From: Penicillus capitatus
Lineage: Eukaryota > Chlorophyta
DNA: 64,000 nt
Assembly: GCA_965649825.1 (NCBI GenBank)
Contig: OZ287694.1
Coordinates: forward strand, 1,488,001-1,552,000
Reading direction: 5' to 3'
The position numbers and the translations under genes were made by a program. Below, piece by piece: positions 46,538 through 57,776 of the stretch; the stretch's first letter is position 1; every line of letters begins with the position of its first letter. Below the pieces are notes generated by a model. That model saw only the letters and a program-made list of their open reading frames with translations. It did not search any database and was not told the origin of the DNA.

Positions 46538-48889
46538 ACAATCTTCGCCCTGAAAAGGGGTTTTTGAGTTCGCATCATTCTGTTCTCCTGTATCGAGAGG
46601 CCATGTTTAAGGGGAAGTTGCATCTGACATGTCCATTGGCGTTTTCGCATCATACATGCTACGCCCAGCTGGTAATGACATGGGAATCAAGTCCCCTTGG
46701 GATTTTGTTGTGGTCATGCATTTAATTGATACCTGAATTCATCATTATGGAGATTCGAGACATAAATCTCCAGTGACATTACCTGGAAGTCGAACGAGTG
46801 AATAACACTGAATTTTGGTAATGGGCAAGAGTGTTGTCTGAAGTGCGATCTCGTCGAGGGGACTACTTCTTTAGCTGATCTAGACACGTGCGCACTCACG
46901 CAACGCTCGTGTATAGAGAAGTAGACCCTCTCGCCCTTTAAGGATCAGGATTCTGCGATACAGAACCGCATTCCAGGCGATGAGTCATCTACGATGATAC
47001 TGTCACACCTTATTGCTCAACCGCATCATCGAACGACGCATTCTGCACCCACACAAGACGACATCCGGATTGGCCGATGTTGCAAACACTACACGAAACG
47101 AAAGGAGTTGACAGCGATGTCGACCTGTACATTGAAGTCAACGATCTTTCTTCTTTGATTCAGACGACTAGTCGAGACATACACGTTAACTTTTGGGCTA
47201 GATGGCTTCGACGAGTGTAGAAACTGCAAACGGTATAGATCAAGCTCCCAGGTTACTTCTCACCTTATGGTCACGTCGCGTCAGATAAAGAGTTTGCGCT
47301 GCATCGGCGGTTCACGATTTGATTCTGTTTTGGAGCAAGGGATCATTAGAGACGAACGACCCCGAAAAAGTATGCGTATACAGCCATGCAATGCCCTGTG
47401 CATTCACAGCGTTGCTTTCTGTCGAGTGCCGACGCCGTCGATCAGGCGCCAACGAGGAGAGCTGTGGCCAAGCAATGCTTAAGATTCGCGCCATGCTGGC
47501 AATGTTTCCAAGAGGTGAACGACTGGAAATTAAGGGCATCACCGAAAGAACGCCCAAGGAGATTCGTACCTGTTGTCCAAGGGCGATTTCGTTACACGAA
47601 CACCCTCCAACCTCACGCCGTACTACACAACACGTCTCCCGCTGATGTCGCGGACTCTATACGAGAGAACCCAAGGACGTTGTGAAGGTGAAAGAAATGC
47701 TCGCTAAACAGCTTCTTGTGCCTAGAGTGGAACGCGTGGCATCGCTTATCGATAAGGTTCGAGAGAACTATGTGCGAACGGACATACAGCATTCAAGTGT
47801 ACGGTGTCGTTGGGGTATCGCTTGATGATACGGAATGGCCTTAGTGAGGCCAGTATGCTCTTTTGGCGCCAAGGTCCACTCGCTTCCTGAACACGTTCGC
47901 ATGGAGACTTGCATCTGAAGGTGCATCAGAATTGGAGGAGGCAAGGTTGCGTCGACTCTCATTCGCATCGCGTTTTCTCGGTCTATGGACTGGCCGCGTT
48001 TGCAAGCTGCCTGCCAGCTTCAAATCTCTTCACGTTTTGTTGATTGAAGTCGTGAGCTTATCTCCAGTCAACGGCATTGTACAAATCTACACTAAGAGGT
48101 GCCCATGGCGCAAGAATTGTACAGCTTCAGGGTGAAATGCCACTGTCCTAGTAACGCATGCACCGCTGCGGCTAAGAAGAACTCCATGCTTTCGAGTATT
48201 TGAATTGTTAGCTTTTATCCACCATCTATGAATCACAAGTCGACAATCTCTCTAAGAATTCTCACAATATCTTCCTTGAGAGAAGGAGATAGCCTTGCTG
48301 TTTTTGCGCAAGAGTAGGCTTCCGAACAAGTTGGCGCAGGGACAAAAAAGACGATAGGTGTGCTCTAATGAATGCATCTAATCCCATCTCGAAGTCGTCG
48401 GTCGAACGTATTAGCAAACATCCACAGTCGCGTCAAGTATGGTGGGACGAGGACTGCGTATGACCTATCCCGAAACAGGAATGCCCGCGGACAAGTCGTT
48501 ATCGTTATGGGCAGCCACTTCCCGAGCGCTTGCATGAAGAACTTGCCAACGCAGATCGTTTTTCTGGCAAAAGATCAGCAGCGACGTCACGAGTGTCTTC
48601 TGCTTGCAGTACTGCGAAGCTTTGCAACGTAAATTGGACGCGCTGGACTTCGACTTGGTCAGGTGTGTCTTTGAGGCTGCCTGACGTGAACGACATACCG
48701 GATCGTGCTTTTTGTGGATTTCGACATGCATTTGCTGTTCAAGTGATCGTGACAACCCACATTTAAGGACAGCCGAGACAGAAGCGCCCATCATTCCGCG
48801 GGCTGTACAAGCCGATTCGTTTCGTCGTTCATCTGCGCGGCGAAGCTTGTCAAGCAAAACACCGAGAAACGACGAACTGCTGCACACAC
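46538..48889. other. Intergenic region upstream of channel E
   Basis: It begins with the C-type 3' flank (like 16817-17181) and continues as spacer partly homologous to 19829-21731. No intact gene. The open frame 47319-47685 is not conserved in the paralogous spacer. A gatc empty site for the LTR element is at about 46847. Confidence 0.5.
48791..48804 (+). promoter_or_regulatory. Conserved motif about 98 bp before channel E start
   Basis: The sequence tcattccgcgggct is shared with the region before channel A at the same distance from the ATG. Role unknown. Confidence 0.4.
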
Positions 48890-51239
48890 ATGAATCTTGA
48901 CGCCGGAGAAGACAGCGGAACGTTTCCGCTTCTACCAGAGGCGCATTCGGATGACATCATTTCGGACGAACATGAAGGTAACGCACGGTCGACACCTTTG
49001 CGGTGCAGACCCGTTGGCCAGTCGCGTTCTTTCCCTTGACACGGCACATCGAATTCTGTTCTAGTACGAGGCGGCGATACCGTGAACCTCGCAACGGGTC
49101 GAGTTGACATCGAAGTCGTCCATTGGACCAAGGAAGAAATGCAGCGGTAAGGCCAAACATAAGAACGTTACGTCCAACGATAGAGTACATCTACGACAGA
49201 TTGATTACCAAGTATGAAGAGGAGCTGATCGACATGGTGAACAGGAACGGCATTCCACTTCTCTGCGACGCCATTGCTGAGAGAAAGCATGAGTGTGCCA
49301 CGATGCTGCTTAAGCATGCTCAGTGGCACAACAAGTTTGTCGATCTTGGCACCGGGTATTGTCGAACACTGGATTGGGCGTTAACGAACCGATCCGAAAT
49401 GGTGGCGAAGTTTGTCCTCGACAGCGTGGCAGAGGAGAAGCTACCGTGGAAAGAGTCCTGTCGCATTCTTACGGAATATTTCTTCCCTCTGCTCAAAAAA
49501 CTGCCGCACCTGGTGATGGACGACATCAAGAAGGACAAGTTCTCCTTCGAGTATGGCAGATTCTCAGTTTCCCGTTCCCTGATCGAAAAGAACAAGAATC
49601 GACCGATCGCCATGATAACAGACGAGCCGCCGGAGAGATTTCGATGGAATAACGCAGAAAAGGCGAGAGAGTTCTGGATAAAAGAATGCAAAGAGCACTC
49701 CAATGACCTGAAGGAGGACTCGACCGAATTTCAGGTCGAAGTGGCGGCCAAGTTCTTCTGCATCAAGGACCCGGCAGTGTCGCCAGCTTATGATAACACA
49801 AAGGAACGTCTCTGCGTGCGACTGTACAGGCAGGACTTTCCAGTGGAGGTGTTCGAATCTGAGGTGCTGCGGAACTTGGTTGACTGGTGGTTTCATTATA
49901 ATCACCACATATATCAATCCTCCATCATCCTGGACGGCGCCGGCACCATGGCCTTCACGATTTTTTCCCAGTCGTATGGATATGGATGCGAAGTCGAAGC
50001 AACACGTTGGCCGCTTTCGATAGGACTGCTGCTCTTTTCTTTCGTGACGCACAGTTTAGGCACTTTATACTATTTGTCACTTCCAAGGCACGAAACCACG
50101 CATGGCGGCGATTTGCCAGCTAGCCTCTTGGATGGATGCATGTAGGTTCTGTATCATGTTGATCGAGTCTGTGCTGCTGGTCCTGACCTGTATGGGAGAT
50201 CATTACAGCAGACACTCAGCCTTTCTGACATCCCTCGCCTGTGTCCTTCAGTGGATCTCGGTACCTCTTCAATTCACTCCTCTGATGATCCCTTAAGCGG
50301 CTTCGCTGTTCTTGTGCTCTAGATATTCCGCCTGTCGCAGCCGTTTGATCGGATGGGGCCGTTCATCTCGATGGTGAATTCGGCCATCGCAGACTCCTGG
50401 CGTTTTCTGCTGCTCATCGCTGTCATGGTCTTTGGCTACTCAATAGCATTGATGGCGCTTTTCGAAACCGGATCCATCAAAGATGACGATGGCAACTTCG
50501 GCTCCCTTCCACGTGCAATCGAGACCCTCTTCTATTCGTGCATCGGAAACTTCGAAGTGGAAGTGCGTCCTTTTGTCCACTTCCCTGATATCTCTTAGGT
50601 GCCGCGCCTGCTGTGCTGGTGCAGATGTTCCGATCTTCGAGTAACCTTCTCGCCGTATGGGCTACTCTACTGTTCGCTTCGTTTATCTACATCGGACCGA
50701 TCGTCCTGATCAGTCTTCTGATCGCCATCCTGACGGATACATACGACAAAGTCCGATCGAAGGAGAAGGCAGAACTGACGAAATTAAGGCTCCGGATAAT
50801 GGCCAGATGCCGGCTTGAAAACCGCAGAGTATTTGCACAGCTTCCGTAAGTGCACCAAAAATGTCGATCCTACAGAGGTCGATGATAATATTCTTGATGA
50901 CGCAGGCAATCCATTCGACAGTTTCTTGTACGGTTAAGCACCTTGGTTCTGAAGCTACTGAGACGACGTTTCGTTACGGCACCAGACGGGTTCTTCCATT
51001 ATCTTGTTCCTGTCGAAGGCAGTCAACTGAAATCGCATGACCAAGAATGGCAAGGCAGACTCGTGGCGATTGAACGCGCCATCAAGTCCGAAGCCCAAAA
51101 GAACATGGAAAGGCTCGAGGAGCAGCGCGCAGTCTTGGGAAAGGAGATGGCCGAAATGAACAAGAAAATGAACAGAATGGAGGCAGCTATGGATCAAATC
51201 CTTCAGAAGTTGGATAGGATCGGCCCATCTTCAAGCTGA
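48890..51239 (+). CDS. TRP-like channel E, A-type (655 aa)
   Basis: Seven exons: 48890-48977, 49065-49146, 49200-50087, 50146-50260, 50323-50562, 50625-50845 and 50906-51239, all in frame. It is the closest relative of channel A: exon lengths 888, 115, 240 and 221 are identical. The N-terminus holds Phe-Pro-Leu-Leu-Pro, and exon 2 has His-Trp-Thr-Lys-Glu. Ankyrin-like units are at about 75-155, S1 about 295-315, the pore loop Ile-Gly-Asn-Phe-Glu-Val-Glu near 465, S6 ending Ile-Ala-Ile-Leu-Thr-Asp-Thr-Tyr-Asp-Lys-Val near 510, then Phe-His-Tyr-Leu-Val-Pro and a coiled coil ending Ile-Leu-Gln-Lys-Leu-Asp. Intron 3 (50088-50145) has a GC donor with no usable GT alternative in phase. No defect seen. 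Confidence 0.88.
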
Positions 51240-52351
51240 ACAACAATCTGGCAGATTCGAATGTCCATTGTTGATCACACAGCCTTTCAATTCTTTGCTT
51301 GCATCGTGCTAAGGTCGATTCCTTTGCACTAGAGATTTCTGAGTAGAGTTATTCTATCTTGTTGGCGCTTTATCTACTAAAGCCTGAAGTTAGACGTGCG
51401 CGTGAAGCTGACCTTTCGTGCAGATGCGTTTGATTGCTATCGGTGATTCTTGCTGGTCCGTCCAATGCCTAAGTATGCATTTGTATGTATTCGGAATGAA
51501 ACAGATGTGTAAGTATCGGGAGCAATAGTCATCGGCGTCATGAATGACAGAGCTCTCCCGTTTCGCCCCTAAACTCAATTCTTCTGTGCCCGAAGCCGTC
51601 TTCTGTCTCTGTTCCCTCAATGCTACGCGAAGCAGTTTCTGGATGCCTCTCAAAGAGGGGTCAGGTATGGAACCATGACAGTTATTCAAGCCTGTTCTCG
51701 GTTCTGTCCAATAAGACGCGTACGGTCTTTTGCCTGTCAGGGCGTGTACGGTTGTTTATTTCGTGCACCTCTGTTAGTCCATCGCTGTTGACGGCTGGAA
51801 TAAGTCGGTAGGTGTCCCCATAAGCGAAATGTTCTGGACTCGATGAGATTTCTATCTCGATCGGCAATCGGTTTCTGTGCACATACCAATGCGGCGAACG
51901 ACTGTCGCCTCAAAGCAGTCGGCGAACGTGTTCTGTTGAAAGAGGGATTATTCCCATCCGCTGTACAGCGACAGGAGGTGTCGAATTGCACGTTCGAAAG
52001 TGCGACAGAGTTCACTCGTAGACGTATCTTAATGTCAATCGAGAGGACGATAGTTACATTCTCAGTTCAAAGAAATAACTGAACCTGTCACACCGTTCGA
52101 GATCCAGATGAATAGGAAAACAGTGAATGAACCAGCAAAACGACAATGACAATGACAATGACAACCGAACGGACGCGACGGACAGACAGACAGTTTCACA
52201 CAACTTGCCAGAGATATAGCAAACTGACGCTATTATTAGTGAGACAGACAAGAACATTCATTCAGTGAGTTGCAGCATTTGGTGGAGAAGGATGCGGCGG
52301 CGACTGCTCATGTTTCTGCTTGCCATTTTGCGGAAAGACTTCTTCAGTTAC
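51240..52351. other. Gap between channel E and the MATH-domain gene
   Basis: The first about 700 bp resembles the 3' flank of channel A (1371-2000). After about 52080 the sequence is unique and contains short aatgac and gacagaca repeats. No gene recognised. Confidence 0.5.
52143..52163. repeat. Short aatgac microsatellite
   Basis: Three to four perfect copies of a caatga hexamer, followed after about 25 bp by a gacagacagacag run. Confidence 0.7.
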
Positions 52352-54885
52352 CTAAGCAGACGCATCTTCGCAGTGAAAGCGCGCTGTGTCGTCGGCAGTC
52401 GTGATCACCGTGAAGTCTGAGAAGACGGAACTTGTGGTGTGCGAGGCGTCGGAGAGGGATGTGTGACGTCCGTGAAGTTCACTGAGTTCTCGGCCGACCG
52501 ACGTCGCGGTCACCGTTTCGTCCGTACCCAGCGGACGGATGACGACAACGCTGCCGGCTGTCAGACCGCTCTGCAGCCAGACCGTCAAAACCGCGATCAA
52601 AAGGCAACGATCTCTTACGTTTTTGACGCTTTGCTGGAAGGCGCGGATCTGCGAAAGACGATGCTCCGATTGCACGACGAAGAAAGCGCACTCCGCACTC
52701 GCCAGTCTCTCGTCGAGTCCGCAGAGCCCCGTGAAGCAGACAGTATGAAGCTTGGTCTCGGCGTTGACCAGAACGCTGCCGAGGTATTCCACCTTCCTCT
52801 TCATGGGCATCAAGAGCACGCCGAAGAGAAGAACGGAACCGTCAGTGTGGCATCCGGGCAGGCCACTATCGTTTTCCTTAAAGAAAATGGTGATCACTGG
52901 GTGGTCGTCTGGTGCGCTGTTGCCGCATATCTCCCCAAGACGGAGATCCAGATCGGTCACGGCGACCAGAGAAGCAGCTGTGGAGAACACCGAGTCGCGC
53001 TCGCCCGGCATCAGCCACGTCGTCGATCGAGCTGCGTCCGACCCAGAATCCCTCTCGATCTGCAGCAGACGGAATCTCACTCTTTTTCCGAAGTGTGAGG
53101 GAGACGTGCTTTCTGCTGGAGATCACTGAGAGACTTGTGTACGGGCATAATATACATTTTGCTCTTTCGAACCCTGAGCAGATCGAACGGGTTCGTCTTC
53201 TTGTGTTTGTGGATGTGTCTGTCAGTCAGGACGTCGACCGAAACCTTGGGCGCTTCGAAGGCGGGTGCTCTGCTCACGATACCCGTCGCCGTTTCCGGCA
53301 GCAGCAAACGCAGTCCGAGAGCCAGCCAGCCATCGCAGAGGAAACCTTCCCTGTCACGTTCAAAGCTCTTGCGAAACTCTTCGGTGGGAATTCGAATGAG
53401 TGGCCCCTCTACAGCCCCGCCTGCGCACAGCAAACGCGTCGCACCTCAGACCCGACTTACACTGCGGTCGATCAGCGATTTCGCGACCCCAAGTTCGCGA
53501 TGCGCCTGTCGCTGTCACGGATCGCGGACGCATTGGCGTCTATCTCACTTTCTTGAACGCTCGCTTCTGGATAGACATGGTTGAACATCGTGAGCCGATA
53601 CCCCAGCTGCGGCGAAGCGAAATCCGAAGGGAGATGAAGAGAGAAAGCACGACAGGCGCCTTTCTGTTCGATAAGCCACGCGCCGCTAGAAACACTCTTT
53701 CCTCAGCGAGGCCAACAGGAGGCAGAGGCCGCGGACCATTTCTTCTTGGCAAAGGAGAAGGTGTTCGTCCAGTACTCTCCGCGTTCGAGAGACAAACTCG
53801 GTTTGATCTTCCACTGCAAGGGATCGAAACCGAAGTGAGTGTCTCCCTGCACTGGCGGCGGCTGCTTACTGTGCAGTAAGCCGAGTATCCTTCTGCGCAG
53901 CAGGTGAATCCTTCGCGGGTCGACTCGTGCAGCAGCTGCATATGAAACACGATGAGTACAGATCCGTTCTCCAGGATGCGGAGACGGTCGCTGGGGATCA
54001 TCCCACCGTAGCAGAAGCCCGGCTGAAGACGTGACTGTTTCTCTGCACAGCATCGAATCTCTGCCATCGAGCGAGGACAGATGATGGTAGCAGGTACTTG
54101 GAACGGTCGCTGGATCGTTGATCCACCAGGAGCACGATGGGAGAGGAGGGGTGATGGCGTCCTGAAGGCAGAAATGTGCCTCGACGCTCTGATCTGGCTT
54201 GGAAATCACACAGGCCGTCCTGCACGTCACTTCAGAACAGATATCGGGCAAAGGGCAGTCGGACCATGCGTAGTGCAGGAGCGAAATTCCATCGATTCGC
54301 ATCTCCTGTTCTGGATGACGGGTGAATTTTCTGGGAACCTCCAGCTGTCGAAACGCCAACCCGTCAGTCGTGCTGGCAGATTCGCCTGGAGTTACCAGGA
54401 CAAGACCCTTCTGCGAGCCGTATTCTTGCACTCTGAACTCGTAGTCAGCGCCGTTCCAGCACCCGCGTCCTTCGGACCTTGGGGGAGAGGGCATGCTGCA
54501 CAGCACGGTCGTCGACGCCTCCCGTGAGCAACTCGCAAGCATTTGAATTGTTAACAGGCGGGAGGGTAGCGAAGAATTCGCAGTCAGTGTTCGAAACAAC
54601 AAGAGCAATCCGAATCGTTTTGGGCAGAACCAAAAAGCGTGGGCGTTAATAAGCTTTGCGAAATCGCCGTACTGTAGTACCGATTCGACTTGTGTTGGAG
54701 ATTCTCCGTAGCTGCGTGGAAGAAAGGATGCAAGCACGTTGCGTTCGGCGGCATCCGTGCAGTCGACAGGCAGCTCTTCGTGAACCTGGTAAGGACGCCG
54801 GCACACTAGACCGTTTGCTGCGTTGGATCCGCCGTCGTGTCTCGAACGTCGTTGTCACTACATACGGTATCGCCGACAAATGCCT
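52352..54885 (-). CDS. Putative MATH-domain protein with USP7-like C-terminus, no protease domain seen
   Basis: A multi-exon minus-strand gene; exon limits are only partly resolved. A first MATH/TRAF-like domain seems to end with Gly-Ser-Val-Leu-Ile-Val-Phe (about 53950). A clearer second one comes from exons 53737-53813 and 53686-upstream joins: Trp-Lys-Ile-Lys-Pro-Ser-Leu, Gly-Ala-Trp-Leu-Ile-Glu-Gln, Phe-Ser-Leu-His-Leu-Pro, Tyr-Arg-Leu-Thr-Met-Phe-Asn, then Gly-Phe-Leu-Cys-Asp-Gly-Trp. The last long frame (52352-53080) has Val-Leu-Leu-Phe, Val-Glu-Tyr-Leu-Gly-Ser-Val-Leu-Val and Ala-Gly-Ser-Val-Val-Val-Ile, which follows the order of the ubiquitin-like repeats after the USP7 catalytic domain. 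The USP Cys/His boxes are not found, and there is no room for them between the two parts. Start codon unclear. Confidence 0.42.
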
Positions 54886-56398
54886 CTGCAGTGAAAGGAT
54901 TGAGCTTGAGATGTCTGAACGCAGTTTTGCGTTGACTTTTGAACGCAAGGATGCATGCCAGGTGCAGAGAACGCCTAGTTCTGCCGGCTCAGCTGGAGCC
55001 GAATGTCCGAAATGATCATCAGCGTTATGCCGATGACTGTCGCCTTTGTGACGCACTTCGTCATCGGTCAGCGACTGCGGAATCCATCTCATACTCCACG
55101 TTTTTTCGCTCGCCCATCTTTGACCTCGAGTTCCTCGTGTCTGAACGTGGCATCATATCTCTGGTGTATGGACAGACAGACGTTCCTGATGGAACAGATA
55201 CGACAGGACCTGTGACGCGCGATTTGATTGTTGGATGCCATCTGTTTTGGTGATGAATACGCATCGGCCGACCTTTCTCGATGTGACTGTTAGATGCGGC
55301 ACGATGCGATCGGGATTGCTTCCTGTAGCTTACGACAGTGTGTCGCGCAGCTGGCCGTATTGCTTGTCAAAGCTCTCTCTAACGTCTGATATGGCTTACA
55401 CATTGTGTATAGGCGTAAGGAGGACCGACTACCCACCGATTTGCCTTTTCCTGATCGTTTGCCATCTTCTATGACGGTGTAACGGACACTGAGCTGACGC
55501 CTTTGTGTTCGAGAAACAACTTGGATTGAGTGCTGTCAAAGATCCAGCAGCCTGCATACGTAGATCTAAGGTCCTTTATAGAACGCAGAAATGCACGAAA
55601 CGAAGAAAGTGATCATTCAAGTACTTCAAGAAGGAGTCCCGCCGTTTGGAAGAAAGAGCTGTCGAACAGATGCCTATCATTCATTTCACTGATGGACAGT
55701 TTCGTGTGAAGAACAAGGACTGAAGGATTATCTGAGAAACCCTTGAGGTCCGTTAGCTTAAGAAAAAGAGAGAACAGGGTGTAGACGCGTAACCATCAAA
55801 TAGGTTTACAAGGGAATCATCCGTGAGAAACTCAGGTAGCCTCCCAGACGTTGGTTGACCCTTAGACGTCATCCAATTGCCCATCTGCTAGTTCTGTTGG
55901 TTACTTCTTTTGGTGCGTCTATGATGCATAAGACGCAGGGATCAGATTAGAGTAAAGGCCAAGGGCGACAGGATGCTCACAAGAGAGACTACACGATTGC
56001 AGACGAAACCGTCGAGGCAAGATGCGTTTTTAATGAATCCACTGAACAACGGGCAGCGTGCTGTATTCCTTTGCCTCGCTCTTGAACGTTCTCCGTCGTC
56101 CGGAGAGAGCATCCGAATCTTTCGAGGCAATCTGTTCAGACAGCCGAGGTTCCATCCATCACTTCGCCTGATGTGATGGCGACGGATCGAAAGACAGAGC
56201 TCCCACTAGACAGTCTACAGCGCCCCAGCTAACCGTTCGCTGTTTGCGTGGCCAGTCATGCCGCTGAATATCCTCTCCGACTGGCCCATTTGCGCCATGA
56301 CGGGAAACGTTCTGCGTTCTTTGAGCGTTTGACCAATATGACCAGTCGTATCTTCCCATTCATATTCGCAGCCACAAGGCAGGCCGTCCGCCAACAAG
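54886..56398. other. Gap upstream of MATH and RNase H genes
   Basis: It probably holds 5' exons or the promoter of the MATH gene and possibly 5' exons of the RNase H gene. The short frames I inspected resemble no family. Confidence 0.45.
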
Positions 56399-57149
56399 CC
56401 GTCCCGTGAGCCATTCATTCGCGCGATATGCCGCCAACGCTGTCAGCGTTTTAGACGAAGCAAAAAATTCAGCCGACTCTACATCGACGGAAGCTTCAGG
56501 TGCTCTCGTTGCGTGCGAAACGCGTTCACTGTGGAACCAGGCATCAGAGCAAGGACTATGGGGCAGGGGCCGTACTCTACTCCCCGGACGGCCGTCTGAT
56601 GGGGTTAGTACCTCTGATAGCTGCACGGTTAGACGACATCCTTCTGTCGTAGGTGCGGCAGCGGAAGCGGCAAAGATATCTCGTCGTCCTTGGGAGCAGA
56701 GTTCGCCGCCTTGAATCTCGGTCTGCTCATGGCATCCTGCTTTGGCGTCGACAAACTGCTCGTGCTGGGCGACGCGCTGATAGTGATTCAGCACTTAAAC
56801 GTCGGCATCTAAACGTATGAATGACGCCATTGCGAGTGAATGATCCTGTTACAGGGAAAGACCAAGCTCCGCAGCGAAGACATCGTCCAGCACCACAGCA
56901 CAGTGAGCCAGTGATTCTTGGTGCTCATCTGTCGCTATCTTGTGCAAAAACAGGCAAAGCGTCTGGTGGCACTGTTTTCCAAGATTGAATTCTGTCACAT
57001 AAGCAGGAAACTAAACGGTGCGTCGTGCAACGACGACAGACACTGACTGCGGTTCTGCAGATGAGGCACACAAGCTAGCGAGGAAGGCGTTAGACTCCGG
57101 GACGAAAGAGCCTCACTGGGAGTGGCACAGAAAGGCACGTTTCCACTAA
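56399..57149 (+). CDS. RNase HI-like protein in six short exons (5' end uncertain)
   Basis: Joining short exons gives a type I RNase H fold: exon up to 56499 (Arg-Leu-Tyr-Ile-Asp-Gly-Ser-Phe), 56541-56627 (Tyr-Gly-Ala-Gly-Ala-Val-Leu-Tyr-Ser-Pro-Asp-Gly), 56653 or 56662 to 56800 (Gly-Ala-Glu-Phe-Ala-Ala-Leu-Asn-Leu-Gly-Leu, then Val-Leu-Gly-Asp-Ala-Leu), 56855-56902, 56954-57017 (Ile-Glu-Phe-Cys-His-Ile-Ser-Arg-Lys-Leu-Asn) and 57061-57149 (Asp-Glu-Ala-His-Lys-Leu-Ala-Arg, stop). The acidic residues Asp, Glu, Asp and the C-terminal His/Asn/Asp region are in the order of plant-type RVT_3 RNase H proteins, which degrade RNA in RNA-DNA hybrids. Introns are 41, 25 or 34, 54, 51 and 43 bp. No start Met was found in the first block, so further 5' exons are likely. 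Several introns argue for a host gene rather than a transposon remnant. Confidence 0.6.
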
Positions 57150-57776
57150 AGAGAGGCAGCTCCTGACTGGGTCTTTGCCTTGTGACAGGACGCCAGCCCG
57201 AAGAAGGGCAAGTCCAAGTGATTCTGCATCGTGTCGTTGGTCTATGTATGTACACTGTATGCTACTGTAACAAATAGATCATTAAGAAGACTGCCGAATC
57301 TGCCCAGGCTAGATCGGTCACTCGTAGCTGTGCAGTGTCTCGAGACAGAAAGCCGCCGGAGACGCGTATCTTGCGGATGTCGATGCGAGGTCTCTGCCGA
57401 ATCAGAGTGAGACTGCGCCGCCGAACGCGAGACGTTGTCTGCAACGTTCGTCACTCGTCCCATTGAGCGACCGGTGGCACTGCCATCGGCTTTCTTAAGT
57501 TTATCTGCGCTAACAGATCCAGAACGGCCTCGAGCGACGGGAAGGTGCCGTCTTCCTTGCGCATCTTGATGCCGTGTGCTCTGTCGCCGACCTGGCATTC
57601 ACTTGCGGTATCGTTGTGCAGATGACGTTTCGTACGTCGCAGCTGATTGTCGATCGAAATCATCATTTGTCGAGCGACCCGTGGACGATAGAGTGTTTTA
57701 GACGTGAAAACTCTTCTACGTTCGAGCACGGCGATTTCAATCACTACCCTAAGATATCAAGCAGGCAAAGTGCGGG
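57150..57776. other. Gap between RNase H gene and channel H
   Basis: It should hold the channel H promoter. On the minus strand a frame at 57451-57744 reads His-Gly-Ile-Lys-Met-Arg-Lys-Glu-Asp-Gly-Thr-Phe-Pro-Ser-Leu-Glu-Ala-Val-Leu, faintly like the end of an SH2 domain. I could not extend it into a convincing gene. Confidence 0.35.

Noticed and set aside
57451-57744. SH2-domain gene on the minus strand
   Set aside because: Only about 20 residues resemble an SH2 end; the phosphotyrosine-binding Arg and the rest of the domain could not be found.
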